DNA of 44,446 nucleotides, from the IMG/VR virus record IMGVR_UViG_3300017598_000575, positions 1 to 44,446 of that record. The stretch is one strand, 5' to 3'. Positions 5,966 through 13,199 of this stretch are shown one piece after another (the first letter of the stretch is position 1; every line of letters begins with the position of its first letter). The notes beneath the pieces were generated by a model. That model was not told where the DNA came from, did no database searches, and saw nothing but the letters and a program-made list of their open reading frames with translations. A program made the translations under genes and the position numbers. The stretch comes from a virus.

Positions 5966-6864
5966 TGTTTCAGCACCCAATCAAGATAGTCATCACCTTT
6001 GTCTTGTGGCATTTCTACCCAAACATTCAGCCCTTTTGCTTTTATTTTCTTTGCCAAAATGTAAGCTGATGCTTGTCCTGTGTAGCTTTTATCGTTGTCA
6101 GCAACAACAATCGAAGTGGTGATATCTTTGGGAGGTATGAATTTTTCCATATTTCCCGAGTTGATCGCGGCCCAGCAAGTCCAGCCGTTGTATTGTGTGA
6201 CGGCTAAGGCTGTTTCAATCCCTTCGGCAATCGCCAGGACACCGTTTTTAGGTTGTCCCAACCGAATACACCCGCCGCCCATATTCCCAAATATCTTTTT
6301 TGGGCTAACAAATTCAGCTTTTATGCCATTTTTGATGTAGGTGCAGTGGTATCCAATGCGTTGATTATTGCTATCAGTGATAACAGCTACCATACAATCA
6401 GCACTACCGAGGATTTCACCTTGATCTCGATACTGGAAATCTTGGAGCTTCCTAAAATAGCGAGGGTCGTATTCATTAATTCCCCTGCTTTTGAGGTATT
6501 TGTCAATGTTGTCATCTGGAACAACAGGAACTAATTTTGAGCTGATAAAGCTAAGTAATTTTGTTTTGTCTGGTGCTGGTTTAATTTCATCCTTGGGCAA
6601 TTTGTTATTTCCTAGCAAGTTATCAATTTCATGGGCAGCTTCTTTGAAATCCCAGCCGGTCACTCTCATTAGCAAACCAATACCATCCATTGACCCGCAG
6701 TTATTACAAATTGAGGTGCCGTTCCCGTCTTTATTGTCATACCGGAAGCGGTCTTTACCTTCACAAATAGGGCAAGGCCCGTGCTTGTTGACGAGATATC
6801 TTTCCTCAATAAATGTTTTATGAATTGATTTCCAATGTCCGCGAGCTGCGTGTACAGTTTTCAT
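5962..6864 (-). CDS. Phage DNA primase (zinc ribbon plus TOPRIM)
   Basis: 300 aa. A zinc ribbon with C31, C34, C53 and C56 (CPIC and CNNC) is followed by a linker and a TOPRIM domain with AIAEGIETA (E214 region) and VVADND (D256/D258), the metal-binding residues of primases. This resembles the P4-alpha primase half without its helicase, which is supplied by the next gene upstream. It would make RNA primers for phage replication. Its ATG overlaps the helicase stop, so the pair is translationally coupled. Confidence 0.85.
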   Translation of the reverse strand: MKTVHAARGHWKSIHKTFIEERYLVNKHGPCPICEGKDRFRYDNKDGNGTSICNNCGSMDGIGLLMRVTGWDFKEAAHEIDNLLGNNKLPKDEIKPAPDKTKLLSFISSKLVPVVPDDNIDKYLKSRGINEYDPRYFRKLQDFQYRDQGEILGSADCMVAVITDSNNQRIGYHCTYIKNGIKAEFVSPKKIFGNMGGGCIRLGQPKNGVLAIAEGIETALAVTQYNGWTCWAAINSGNMEKFIPPKDITTSIVVADNDKSYTGQASAYILAKKIKAKGLNVWVEMPQDKGDDYLDWVLKQ

Positions 6865-8363
6865 TATGCAGCCCTCTTCTTGGCGTTACGGATATTTTGA
6901 CTGGTTAGATAGCTCTTAACTTCCTGGGATATTTCTATAGCAGGTGCGCCTTTTACTCGGGGGTCATTCGGCCATACTGAAAACCTGTCTTTATATTTGT
7001 GAGCGACCCACCCCTCTGAATACCCCTTATTTCGTGCATGTTGCTTCAAGCCGCCAATAAAGTTAATCTTTTCATCCCATGAAGTATTTTTATTGCGTTT
7101 TTGATTGGCTTTCTTTAATTCTTTTAATTCGCCTTCGATAACTTCAACGGTGCTTTGTTTTTCGGGGGCAAAACCACATTCAGGGCATTTATGGATACCG
7201 GCAGGCTTTAATGTTTTACACCCTGGGCCTGTGCAGACTTCGGGAAGGGGATCCTTCTTCTCGCGCTTTTTACGATCGAGTGGCTTTTCTCTTTTTTCGC
7301 CATTACATAGTTCAGTGGGTAAAATATCGTCTGGAAAACCGTTGCGCTGAATATTGCCGCTGTGATCAAGAATAATGCAGTTTTCTTTACCTTCAGCTAT
7401 ACGCAAGCCCCTTCCTATGCACTGATAGTGAAGCATTAAGCTTTTAGTTGGTCTAGCTATCACTAGGCAGCCCGTATTAGGCGCGTCAAACCCTTTAGTG
7501 AGAGTGGTAACGCATGTTAATACCGTAATTAATCCAGCTTTGTATTGTGCTATTAGTTCTTTTCTTTCGTCTTTATCCATGTATCCGTCAATATGGGCAA
7601 CCGATACACCTTTTGCTTGAAATTCTCGGTAAATATGCTTTGAATGGGCCACATTGACACAAAATACGATAGTTTGTCTTTGCTGGCCTAACTTAAACCA
7701 CGTTGATACAATATCTGCTGTGATTTCGTTGTTATTCATTTTTTCTTCAAGTCCTGACTCTTGCCAGTCACCCATTGAGGTTTTCACGCCTTTTAAATCT
7801 GGAGTGAAAGGCGCATAAATTTTTGTAGGCGTTAAATAGCCTAAGTCAGTTAATGCTTTAATGTCTGCGCCTACCACTAAATGATCGTATAATTTACCGA
7901 GTCCCTTGCTGAATGGTGTTGCTGATAACCCAACTACAGGCACCTTTGCCATAGATAAAACTATTTCTTTATGGGCCTTATACTGTACATGACCCTCATC
8001 AATGAAAATTAAGTCAGGCTTCCATTGTGGGTTTTGATCAAATATTGCCCACCGCTTTGTTAAAGTTTGCGCGGTAATGATCTGTACTGGCTTTCTATAA
8101 TCCGTCCTTTCATGGATCCCCTGAATAACGCCCACTTCCAAGCCGAATTGATCAAACGTATCTAACGCCTGTTGCACTAATTCCAAGTTATCCACGATAA
8201 ACCATACCCGCTTGTTTTTAAGCATGGCATTCTTAATCATTGTGCCAGCAATAACAGTCTTTCCCCCGCCTGTCACAAGCATTAACAATTGACGCATATG
8301 GCCAGCTTTTAAGCCGCCTCTTAGGTTGTCAATCGAATCCTGCTGATATTCTCTAAGTTTCAT
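6864..8363 (-). CDS. Superfamily 2 DEAD/DEAH-type helicase
   Basis: 499 aa. Walker A TGGGKT (31-36), Walker B DEGH (122-125), motif III SATP (147-150) and motif VI Q-C-I-G-R-G-L-R mark an SF2 helicase of the type found in phage replication modules. A four-Cys zinc ribbon (CTGPGC and CPEC) follows near residue 370, and a C-terminal domain of about 90 residues may contact the primase. It probably unwinds DNA at phage forks. It starts 18 bases after an AGAGGT box and is the first gene after a long non-coding leader. Confidence 0.85.
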   Translation of the reverse strand: MKLREYQQDSIDNLRGGLKAGHMRQLLMLVTGGGKTVIAGTMIKNAMLKNKRVWFIVDNLELVQQALDTFDQFGLEVGVIQGIHERTDYRKPVQIITAQTLTKRWAIFDQNPQWKPDLIFIDEGHVQYKAHKEIVLSMAKVPVVGLSATPFSKGLGKLYDHLVVGADIKALTDLGYLTPTKIYAPFTPDLKGVKTSMGDWQESGLEEKMNNNEITADIVSTWFKLGQQRQTIVFCVNVAHSKHIYREFQAKGVSVAHIDGYMDKDERKELIAQYKAGLITVLTCVTTLTKGFDAPNTGCLVIARPTKSLMLHYQCIGRGLRIAEGKENCIILDHSGNIQRNGFPDDILPTELCNGEKREKPLDRKKREKKDPLPEVCTGPGCKTLKPAGIHKCPECGFAPEKQSTVEVIEGELKELKKANQKRNKNTSWDEKINFIGGLKQHARNKGYSEGWVAHKYKDRFSVWPNDPRVKGAPAIEISQEVKSYLTSQNIRNAKKRAA

Positions 8364-8388
8364 GTTAAAATACCTCTAGTGATATTTA

Positions 8389-8429
8389 AGCCAGCTAGGG
8401 ATTGCGTTCCCTTTGACGCTGGCTTTTTT
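8389..8429 (+). terminator. Terminator-like hairpin on the plus strand
   Basis: AGCCAGC (8389-8395) pairs with GCTGGCT (8418-8424), with GGGA/TCCC inside, followed by a T-run on the plus strand. No plus-strand gene ends here, so it may stop an antisense transcript. On the minus strand it simply forms a stem in the helicase leader. Confidence 0.4.
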
Positions 8430-8437
8430 ATTGCCTC

Positions 8438-8482
8438 GCTGAAAGGTGGGTTTCAGTTTGCCGACCGTTCCCACTTTTCAGC
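8438..8482. repeat. 13-bp inverted repeat in the helicase leader
   Basis: GCTGAAAGGTGGG (8438-8450) and CCCACTTTTCAGC (8470-8482) pair over 13 bases with a single G-U, around a 19-base loop. It sits next to the hairpin at 8389-8429. It could be an RNA structure in the minus transcript or a protein site. Confidence 0.45.
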
Positions 8483-9059
8483 ACCTTTTAAAATCCCCTG
8501 CCAAGAGGATTGAATATTCTTAGCTGCCTTTCTCAGCCTCGCGCATGTGCGTATATATCTAACTTAATATTTCTGTTTAATACTTAACTTACTTAGTTCT
8601 TTAAAACTTAATCCAATCTTGGAAAAGGTTGTTTTAAGAAACTTTAAGCCATAAACTCCCTTACCCACGCAACCTATACCCATGTATAAGCTTCTTGCGG
8701 GTAAATAGTTTTCAGCCTTGAAATTTAGGCTATTTCTAGCCCCTCCAAGCAGACACCATTCAGTAAAACGTGTCCTTTGAGTCTCACCGTTTACGCGGTC
8801 TTAGCAGGCCGACTCACACAACATTTGTTGCAACTCCTAGCCCTGCCCCATACTTACTTCTTGGGCAATACAATCAATACCGAACGTTCAGCAATCCCGA
8901 TAAATATTGAAGGTTAAATCTATTTAAAAAACACCCTCGCAAAGATGCTTTTTAAATTTAAAAACAGCACCGCCAGGAAAAGGATATAACCTGACAGTGC
9001 TAAAACTCCGCTAACTATCGTGGAGGGGGCATAATAGTTAACGGGCTTGCCCTATTGGG

Positions 9060-9215
9060 CTAACTCTGTCGTAATTCGTAACGCTTTTTTATCTCTCTGT
9101 AAATTTCCATTGGCAGAAAAAACACGGTACTGAAAGCCATAAGGCCGAGCATAAAAGCACCGACAAATAGCAAGCTAAAGCCATAGATTAAAAAAATCCC
9201 CACCCCAAAAAACAT
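9060..9215 (-). CDS. Small membrane protein
   Basis: 51 aa from ATG 9215, with GAAAG upstream. Two hydrophobic segments in one stretch (FFGVGIFLIYGFSLLFVGAF and MLGLMAFSTVFFL) are followed by a basic, helical tail (EIYREIKKRYELRQS). It follows the LuxR-type gene by five bases and is probably in the same transcript. Topology suggests one or two membrane helices with the tail in the cytoplasm. No family recognised. The neighbouring gene also ends with a membrane segment, so the two may work together. Confidence 0.55.
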   Translation of the reverse strand: MFFGVGIFLIYGFSLLFVGAFMLGLMAFSTVFFLPMEIYREIKKRYELRQS

Positions 9216-9220
9216 ATCTT

Positions 9221-9580
9221 TCAATCCAAATACTCTGTCATTTCGGTTGATTCATTGCGCCCGCGTGTGTTTCTTAGCCTGTAATCATCATCCATTGCAT
9301 TTGTCAGCAAGTTGAACACTAGAAAAAAAACAAGAGTCAGAGCACCTGTTTTTTCTGTGATGTCAACTATTTTTTTAGCAACAGCAATAGATACGGCATG
9401 GGTTGCATTTTGGGCGTGCAACTTATGTTCTATAGATGAGATTTGCTTGTTGATGGTATTAATCGAACGATGAAGAATAGCGGCGATTGCACTACGCATA
9501 AGGCCTTGAGCTAATAGCTCCATGACCTTAGTTTCTTTTGGGCTGAAATACCCACGTTTAACTTCAACATGCAAATTCAT
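9221..9580 (-). CDS. LuxR-type HTH protein with a C-terminal membrane segment
   Basis: 119 aa from ATG 9580, chosen because GGTGAT lies just upstream; the in-frame ATG at 9592 has no clear site. Residues about 11-60 (FSPKETKVMELLAQGLMRSA... INTINKQISSIEHKL) form a LuxR/GerE HTH. A hydrophobic segment (ALTLVFFLVFNLLTNAM) near residue 90 should anchor it in the membrane, and a polar tail follows. It is the second gene of the PR transcript, after the Cro-like gene. A membrane-bound phage regulator is unusual, and its signal is unknown. Confidence 0.65.
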   Translation of the reverse strand: MNLHVEVKRGYFSPKETKVMELLAQGLMRSAIAAILHRSINTINKQISSIEHKLHAQNATHAVSIAVAKKIVDITEKTGALTLVFFLVFNLLTNAMDDDYRLRNTRGRNESTEMTEYLD

Positions 9581-9614
9581 AGCTATCACCATTTTGGTAA
9601 ATATATACCATGTT

Positions 9615-9650
9615 ACATGCTGCTTTATTGCTCTACTATATACAGCATGT
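9615..9650. repeat. Inverted repeat upstream of the LuxR-type gene
   Basis: ACATGCTG (9615-9622) and CAGCATGT (9643-9650) are perfect inverted copies. A second, overlapping palindrome, TGGTAAATATATACCA, lies at 9595-9610 just before the gene start. Either could bind the LuxR-type protein itself or fold in the mRNA. Confidence 0.4.
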
Positions 9651-9710
9651 TAGTTCTGAAAGCCTGAATTCTGAATCTTGGCGGATTGATTCAAGCTTAA
9701 ATTTACAATG

Positions 9711-9744
9711 GCCGCTGAGGTGGAAGCCTCATTGCGGCTTTTTT
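9711..9744 (+). terminator. Strong plus-strand terminator hairpin beyond the Cro-like gene
   Basis: GCCGC-TGAGG (9711-9720) pairs with CCTCA-tt-GCGGC (9727-9738) and is followed by TTTTTT. It points along the plus strand although all nearby genes are on the minus strand, so it would end an antisense RNA, in a place comparable to the lambda OOP RNA. No clear plus promoter was seen. Confidence 0.5.
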
Positions 9745-9750
9745 GTGCCA

Positions 9751-9975
9751 TTATGCGGCGTTAGCATTGCGAAGGTAGGCCCAGTCAATATCGGGACGTG
9801 ATTCTTCGCACGTTACCTCTCCATTAGTGGCTTTCTCAAGTGAAATTGCCAGTTCTGCTGGTATCGGTCTTTTTTTAAGCACTAATTGACTAATAAAGCC
9901 CGGCGTAACATTAATTTTTAATGCTAGCACGCCCTGTGTAACGTCATGTTTTTCTAAGTAGTCTTTTATGTTCAT
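9751..9975 (-). CDS. Cro-like / YdaS-type HTH regulator
   Basis: 74 aa. The N-terminal 50 residues form an HTH (EKHDVTQGVLALKINVTPGF then ISQLV), and the end RPDIDWAYLR is typical of YdaS/Cro-type proteins of lambda-like prophages. It is the first gene of the minus transcript and is divergent from the CI-like repressor, with about 90 bases between them holding PR and operators. It probably represses PR/PL and the repressor promoter, favouring lysis. The second helix should read the CAGCANTGCTATT operators, which is inference. Confidence 0.8.
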   Translation of the reverse strand: MNIKDYLEKHDVTQGVLALKINVTPGFISQLVLKKRPIPAELAISLEKATNGEVTCEESRPDIDWAYLRNANAA

Positions 9976-9982
9976 ACTTACA

Positions 9983-10028
9983 ATAATAGCACTGCTGTTA
10001 CTAAAGTCAAGCTTTTATTCGCATTGCT
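9983..10028 (-). promoter_or_regulatory. PR promoter with CI/Cro-type operators
   Basis: On the minus strand there is TTGACT (10010-10005), a 16-base spacer and TATTAT (9988-9983). One operator core, AGCACTGCT (9988-9996), lies in the spacer and -10 edge. A second, CGCATTGCT (10020-10028), lies behind the -35, 32 bp away centre to centre. The minus-strand reading CAGCAGTGCTATT matches the operators at PL (11872-11911). AAAAGC directly before the -35 gives AAAAGCTTGAC, shared with the promoter at 1970-1998. Confidence 0.65.
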
Positions 10029-10064
10029 AGTTGTTAATAATAATGTCGATGATAATATTCAGAA

Positions 10065-10691
10065 ATGAAAAGAAGACAATTAACAGCAGAAGAAAAAACA
10101 GTTGCAGGAAATCTGAAAAAGATTTTCAATACTAAGAAAAAAGAACTCGGGCTTAGTCAGTTGACAGCAGCGCATGTAATGGGGTGGAAGTCTCAAGGAG
10201 CTGTAGGTCAATATCTGAATGGTGAGGTTCCCTTAAATACTGACGCTAAAATTAAGTTTTCTCGACTTTTAGAAATTGAAATCAATGATTTTGACCCGGC
10301 GTTTGATGGCATTCAGATTGAAGGCAGTGCAGCGGTCGCCTCGACTGCAACCACATCTGGATCGGGGGTGGTAACTAAGTGGTATCACAAAAAAATGGAT
10401 GAATTAATCCAAAAAACTGGATATTCACCAAATTCTGATGATATGGAATTTATAGGTGCTTATTTTGAGGCCAAAGCCAAAGAGAATTTAATTAATGCAG
10501 AAATATATCAGGTGGCCATTGAATCTTATGAGTTATCGTATAGTCAATGGACTAAGGCCAAAAGAGCTAGCTATACACCAGAAAAAAGAGATAGATTTAT
10601 TATGAATCTGTACCGAAAGCAGATGAAAAATCCACCTGATGCCGACGAGATGGCCAGACTTCGGCAGCATTTTGGAATGGATAAAAAATAA
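10065..10691 (+). CDS. CI-like repressor without a LexA/S24 peptidase domain
   Basis: 208 aa. Residues about 6-85 resemble the lambda CI DNA-binding domain: LTAEEK, KKKELGLSQLTAAHVMG, SQGAVGQYLNGEVPLN, then ARLLEI-like spacing. A Ser/Thr/Gly linker (SAAVASTATTSGSG) follows. The C-terminal 110 residues are helical and lack the Ala-Gly cleavage site and the Ser/Lys dyad of S24 peptidases. It should keep lysogeny by binding the shared operators, but release cannot be RecA-driven self-cleavage. The start has a poor ribosome-binding site, as for lambda cI from PRM. Confidence 0.75.
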   Translation: MKRRQLTAEEKTVAGNLKKIFNTKKKELGLSQLTAAHVMGWKSQGAVGQYLNGEVPLNTDAKIKFSRLLEIEINDFDPAFDGIQIEGSAAVASTATTSGSGVVTKWYHKKMDELIQKTGYSPNSDDMEFIGAYFEAKAKENLINAEIYQVAIESYELSYSQWTKAKRASYTPEKRDRFIMNLYRKQMKNPPDADEMARLRQHFGMDKK

Positions 10692-10695
10692 GAGG

Positions 10696-11043
10696 TTAAA
10701 TAGCTTCCTGAGCTGGAGTTAAATACTCCTGTCTATACCTTGGATTGATTCTCACTCGATAGCGCAAAATCTGAGCGTTCGCATCCATAATAGCAAAATC
10801 CCGTTCGTCCCCGTCCTCCATCTGAAAAATATCATCAAGCAAGGATAAAATTTCCTCCGCTTCGTTGATTGGCTTTTTGTTGACCAATAGCTTGAAATTC
10901 CTTTTATCCACCCCCCTTCTACCTTTAAGCTTGTAATATCTTTTTATTTTTTCAGCTATAGGTCTTGCAACAAGAATTTCTTGATTTTTAACTTCTGTAA
11001 AACCTGCATAGGCTTGATTGGCTATATATTTAATTTGTTCCAT
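10696..11043 (-). CDS. Hypothetical protein in the immunity region
   Basis: 115 aa, basic at the start and acidic in the middle (LLDDIFQMEDGDERDFAIM), ending with RVRINPRYRQEYL. No family recognised. It lies on the minus strand between the repressor and the PAS-LuxR gene, converging with the repressor gene with only 4 bases between the stops. Possible superinfection exclusion or repressor modulator; neither is shown by sequence. Confidence 0.6.
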   Translation of the reverse strand: MEQIKYIANQAYAGFTEVKNQEILVARPIAEKIKRYYKLKGRRGVDKRNFKLLVNKKPINEAEEILSLLDDIFQMEDGDERDFAIMDANAQILRYRVRINPRYRQEYLTPAQEAI

Positions 11044-11158
11044 TTTCTCCCCCCCCCCTCAGATGGGTGTACACCTAAATATCTATATTTATAGCTTGAT
11101 TAATTACCGTATCAAATTATTTATCGCAGTGCAAATGGTGAAATTTTCGGGTTTTACC

Positions 11159-11779
11159 CTAAAAATCAGGGGTTGTAGGCTCTGTGAGTTGCGCCCTGCC
11201 CCAAATCGTGATTAGGCTTTTGCGGCTTTTGCAATTTAATTTTTTTGCAATTTTTTTGATTTGGTACTCAATAGCTTTCAATTTAACATCTAAATGACTG
11301 CTAATTTGCTGATTAGTGTAGTTTTTTGAGATGAGGTTAAGGATGTTAACTTCATGTAGAGTTAAGTGTTCTGTGATCGAAAGATACTCTTTACAGGTTA
11401 TTTTTTCATTAATGCCAATCAGGCAGAATAAAATCATAACTTGACCTGTCCACCAGTTGTTTTTCTTGTTGGTTCTGGCCCCTGAGAAAATGAACTCATG
11501 GATTTGGTTGTTGATACAAAGTCTGACAATTATATTATTGAAACTCTGCTTATCTCCATTTAGCAAACTGTCGATATGGGGTTGACACCCGGCTGACAGC
11601 TTATAAAAATCGAAATCTCCCCCCTCGGATTGAGGTTTGCATTTTTTACCTATGGCCCCTTCAATTTCAAACAAGTCTAAAAATTTTCGATTCGCATATT
11701 TAACATTTTTATGCTTGTCGATAATCACTAGATGCCCCGGCATATTCATGCATAACCCTTCAAAGTCTATGTTTGACAT
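11159..11779 (-). CDS. PAS-like sensor with C-terminal LuxR HTH
   Basis: 206 aa. Residues about 8-110 look like a PAS domain (HLVIIDKHKNVKYANRKFLD is the usual PAS entry). Residues about 140-195 form a LuxR-type HTH (LTLHEVNILNLISKNYTNQQ then ISSHLDV). No transmembrane segment is seen. Such proteins bind small ligands or redox signals and change transcription. It sits between the repressor block and PL and is divergent from Rha. It may feed a host signal into the lysis/lysogeny choice. An inverted repeat at 11819-11838 lies in its upstream region. Confidence 0.7.
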   Translation of the reverse strand: MSNIDFEGLCMNMPGHLVIIDKHKNVKYANRKFLDLFEIEGAIGKKCKPQSEGGDFDFYKLSAGCQPHIDSLLNGDKQSFNNIIVRLCINNQIHEFIFSGARTNKKNNWWTGQVMILFCLIGINEKITCKEYLSITEHLTLHEVNILNLISKNYTNQQISSHLDVKLKAIEYQIKKIAKKLNCKSRKSLITIWGRAQLTEPTTPDF

Positions 11780-11818
11780 AGTTTCTCAATTTTAATAAAG
11801 ATCTAATTCTAGACCATT

Positions 11819-11838
11819 TTGTAGGAAAAGTTCTACAA
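11819..11838. promoter_or_regulatory. Inverted repeat between divergent genes
   Basis: TTGTAG (11819-11824) and CTACAA (11833-11838) are inverted with an 8-base gap. It lies 40 bases upstream of the PAS-LuxR start and just before PL. This spacing suits a LuxR-family dimer site. No direct evidence links them. Confidence 0.35.
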
Positions 11839-11871
11839 GAAAATAACAGTAAAAATAATGCAAATTAATAT

Positions 11872-11911
11872 CAGCATTGCTATTGACTTTATAAAACAGC
11901 ATTGCTATTAT
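11872..11911 (+). promoter_or_regulatory. PL promoter with two operators
   Basis: TTGACT (11883-11888), a 17-base spacer and TATTAT (11906-11911) form the promoter. CAGCATTGCTATT occurs twice, at 11872-11884 and 11897-11909, 25 bp apart, covering both promoter elements. The promoter is close in sequence to PR (TTGACTTTA...CAGCAGTGCTATTATT), so one repressor pair should control both. Transcription would start near 11918 and drive rha, erf and the genes beyond. Confidence 0.7.
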
Positions 11912-11941
11912 TATTACATCAGCATAAAACAGGTAAATAAA

Positions 11942-12544
11942 GTGAAGGATTTAGTATTTATCAACTCGAAGAAAGAAGCAGTGTGTAGTCATGTTGCAAT
12001 TTCAACAGGTATGAAGGTGACTCAAGATTCATCCTTAAAATTAATCAAGCAATATAAATCTGATTTGGAAGATTTTGGAAAGGTGCGATTTCAAAACGTA
12101 CCTTTAGAGTCAGGGCAGAAGCAAAAGCAATTCATGCTTAATCGTGACCAAGCAATGTTTCTTATTACTTTGATGCGAAACAATATTCAAACGGTGGCAT
12201 TTAAGAAGGCGCTTGTTAAACAATTTTCAAATATGGAAGCCTGGATCAAAGATAGATTGCAATCCTCCATCGAATACAAGGTTATGAGTGCCACCCTACA
12301 CGATGCCAGAGAGATTCAAGGCAAAACCACGGGAAAGTTTAATTACATCAATGAAGCCAACCTCGTTAACTGGGCCATGACTGGCGAGTTTAAAAAGCTA
12401 GATAGAGAGTCATTAAATGCATCTGAAATTCAATTGTTGAATGACTTACAAACTAGAAATGCGGTTTTAATTGGTGCAGGAATGACTCGTGAGAACAGAA
12501 AGGCTGCATTGTCGCTATATGCTGAACTGAAAGAGGCAGCATAA
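11942..12544 (+). CDS. Rha-family phage regulatory protein
   Basis: 200 aa from GTG 11942. An in-frame ATG at 11858 exists, but it lies upstream of and inside the PL promoter and operators, so it would not be in the PL transcript. The N-terminal 90 residues follow the Rha pattern: VFINSKKEAVCSHVAIS start, FGKVRFQN, and LNRDQAMFLITLM. Rha proteins are phage regulators that interfere with growth in hosts lacking IHF. The C-terminal half (NYINEANLVNWAMTGEF) is a common partner domain. It is the first gene from PL. Confidence 0.75.
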   Translation: MKDLVFINSKKEAVCSHVAISTGMKVTQDSSLKLIKQYKSDLEDFGKVRFQNVPLESGQKQKQFMLNRDQAMFLITLMRNNIQTVAFKKALVKQFSNMEAWIKDRLQSSIEYKVMSATLHDAREIQGKTTGKFNYINEANLVNWAMTGEFKKLDRESLNASEIQLLNDLQTRNAVLIGAGMTRENRKAALSLYAELKEAA

Positions 12545-12564
12545 TAAAACAAACTAATACCATT

Positions 12565-12752
12565 GGTGCGGTTTCACTTATTTCCCGCACCACTCACCAG
12601 CCAGCGGTGTGAGTAATAACACTGGCAGCTTAATATGCCGTTCCTAAATTTGCACAGGCGGGATTAAGCCGGAGAAATCACGAGATGATTAGTCCCTAGC
12701 TGTAACTAGGGCAAGCACTATCTAAGCGCATTCAGAGAGTGTGCTTAGATAG
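12565..12752 (+). ncRNA. Structured RNA leader with four hairpins
   Basis: The 224-base gap after rha holds four stems: GGTGCGG/CCGCACC (12565-12591), GCCAG...CTGGC with GTGT/ACAC inside (about 12602-12629), CCCTAG/CTAGGG (12694-12711) and CTATCTAAGCGCA/TGTGCTTAGATAG (12718-12752). The last ends 4 bases before a perfect AGGAGG site. None has a T-run, so they are not simple terminators. It may be a translational control element, an antitermination structure or a small RNA. No known riboswitch class was recognised. Confidence 0.45.
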
Positions 12753-12768
12753 CATAGGAGGTCAGACC

Positions 12769-12921
12769 ATGAACACAGTAAAGCTAGGCCACCATATTCT
12801 GTTTAGTGAATTATGGGGCTTGATACGCAACGGGATTGAAGTTGAATTTCACGGCTTCAAAGTTTTTGCCACTTGGCATAACTTGAGAGAGAAAAGCTTG
12901 ATAGAGGCGATAAACAAATGA
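12769..12921 (+). CDS. Small hypothetical phage protein
   Basis: 50 aa from ATG 12769, with AGGAGG seven bases upstream. The in-frame ATG at 12739 lies within the hairpin and is rejected. The protein has a helical start (GHHILFSELWGLIRNG) and a basic middle with several His and Trp. No domain recognised. It overlaps the next gene by 4 bases. The strong ribosome-binding site after a hairpin suggests control at translation. Confidence 0.6.
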   Translation: MNTVKLGHHILFSELWGLIRNGIEVEFHGFKVFATWHNLREKSLIEAINK

Positions 12922-13199
12922 ACCAGGCAATCAATATAGTGCTAGATGGTACGCCATTAATCATCAATGCCTGGACAACTAAAGCTTACCCTGGCGATTT
13001 GGAAAGCCCACCAGAAAAGGCAAGCATCGAGGTTGAGGAAATCTTTATCGATGCTTACCCAGATGTGGATAAGTTTGACTTATTTGAATCTGCTGGCGAA
13101 TTGGAACGAATCAACGAACTAGCCTGGGAAGCAGTAGAAGCGGAAAAACGTGAAGCGGAGTATGACCGTGAATCTGACAAATGGGAGAATGCAGCATGA
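12918..13199 (+). CDS. Acidic hypothetical phage protein
   Basis: 93 aa, strongly acidic. A beta-rich start (INIVLDGTPLIINAW) is followed by a Glu-rich helical end. Similar short proteins are found near recombination genes of other prophages, with no assigned role. It is coupled to both neighbours by ATGA overlaps and sits two genes before ERF. No catalytic motif seen. Confidence 0.6.
   Translation: MNQAINIVLDGTPLIINAWTTKAYPGDLESPPEKASIEVEEIFIDAYPDVDKFDLFESAGELERINELAWEAVEAEKREAEYDRESDKWENAA

Larger units (their letters stand above)
8364..9059. other. 696-bp gene-free stretch with hairpins (candidate origin or leader)
   Basis: No convincing gene was found. On the minus strand, about 70 codons stay open between about 8800 and 8570 (RTRFTEWCLLGGARN region), but without a usable start after the TAA. 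The stretch holds two hairpins near the helicase and an AT-rich part around 8915-8960. In lambda-like phages this interval, between early regulators and replication genes, can carry nut sites, an origin or an antisense RNA. No iterons or DnaA boxes stand out by eye. Confidence 0.4.

Noticed and set aside
8570-8800. About 70-codon open minus frame (RTRFTEWCLLGGARN region)
   Set aside because: No usable start after the in-frame TAA; kept only as a note on the gene-free stretch.
8700-8880. Possible tRNA-like stretch
   Set aside because: No cloverleaf with acceptor and T-arm could be formed on either strand; no tRNA seen elsewhere in the window.
11858-11941. N-terminal extension of rha from ATG 11858
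   Set aside because: It lies on the PL promoter and both operators, so it is upstream of the transcript start.
12739-12768. Start of the small gene at ATG 12739
   Set aside because: Inside the hairpin; AGGAGG supports ATG 12769.
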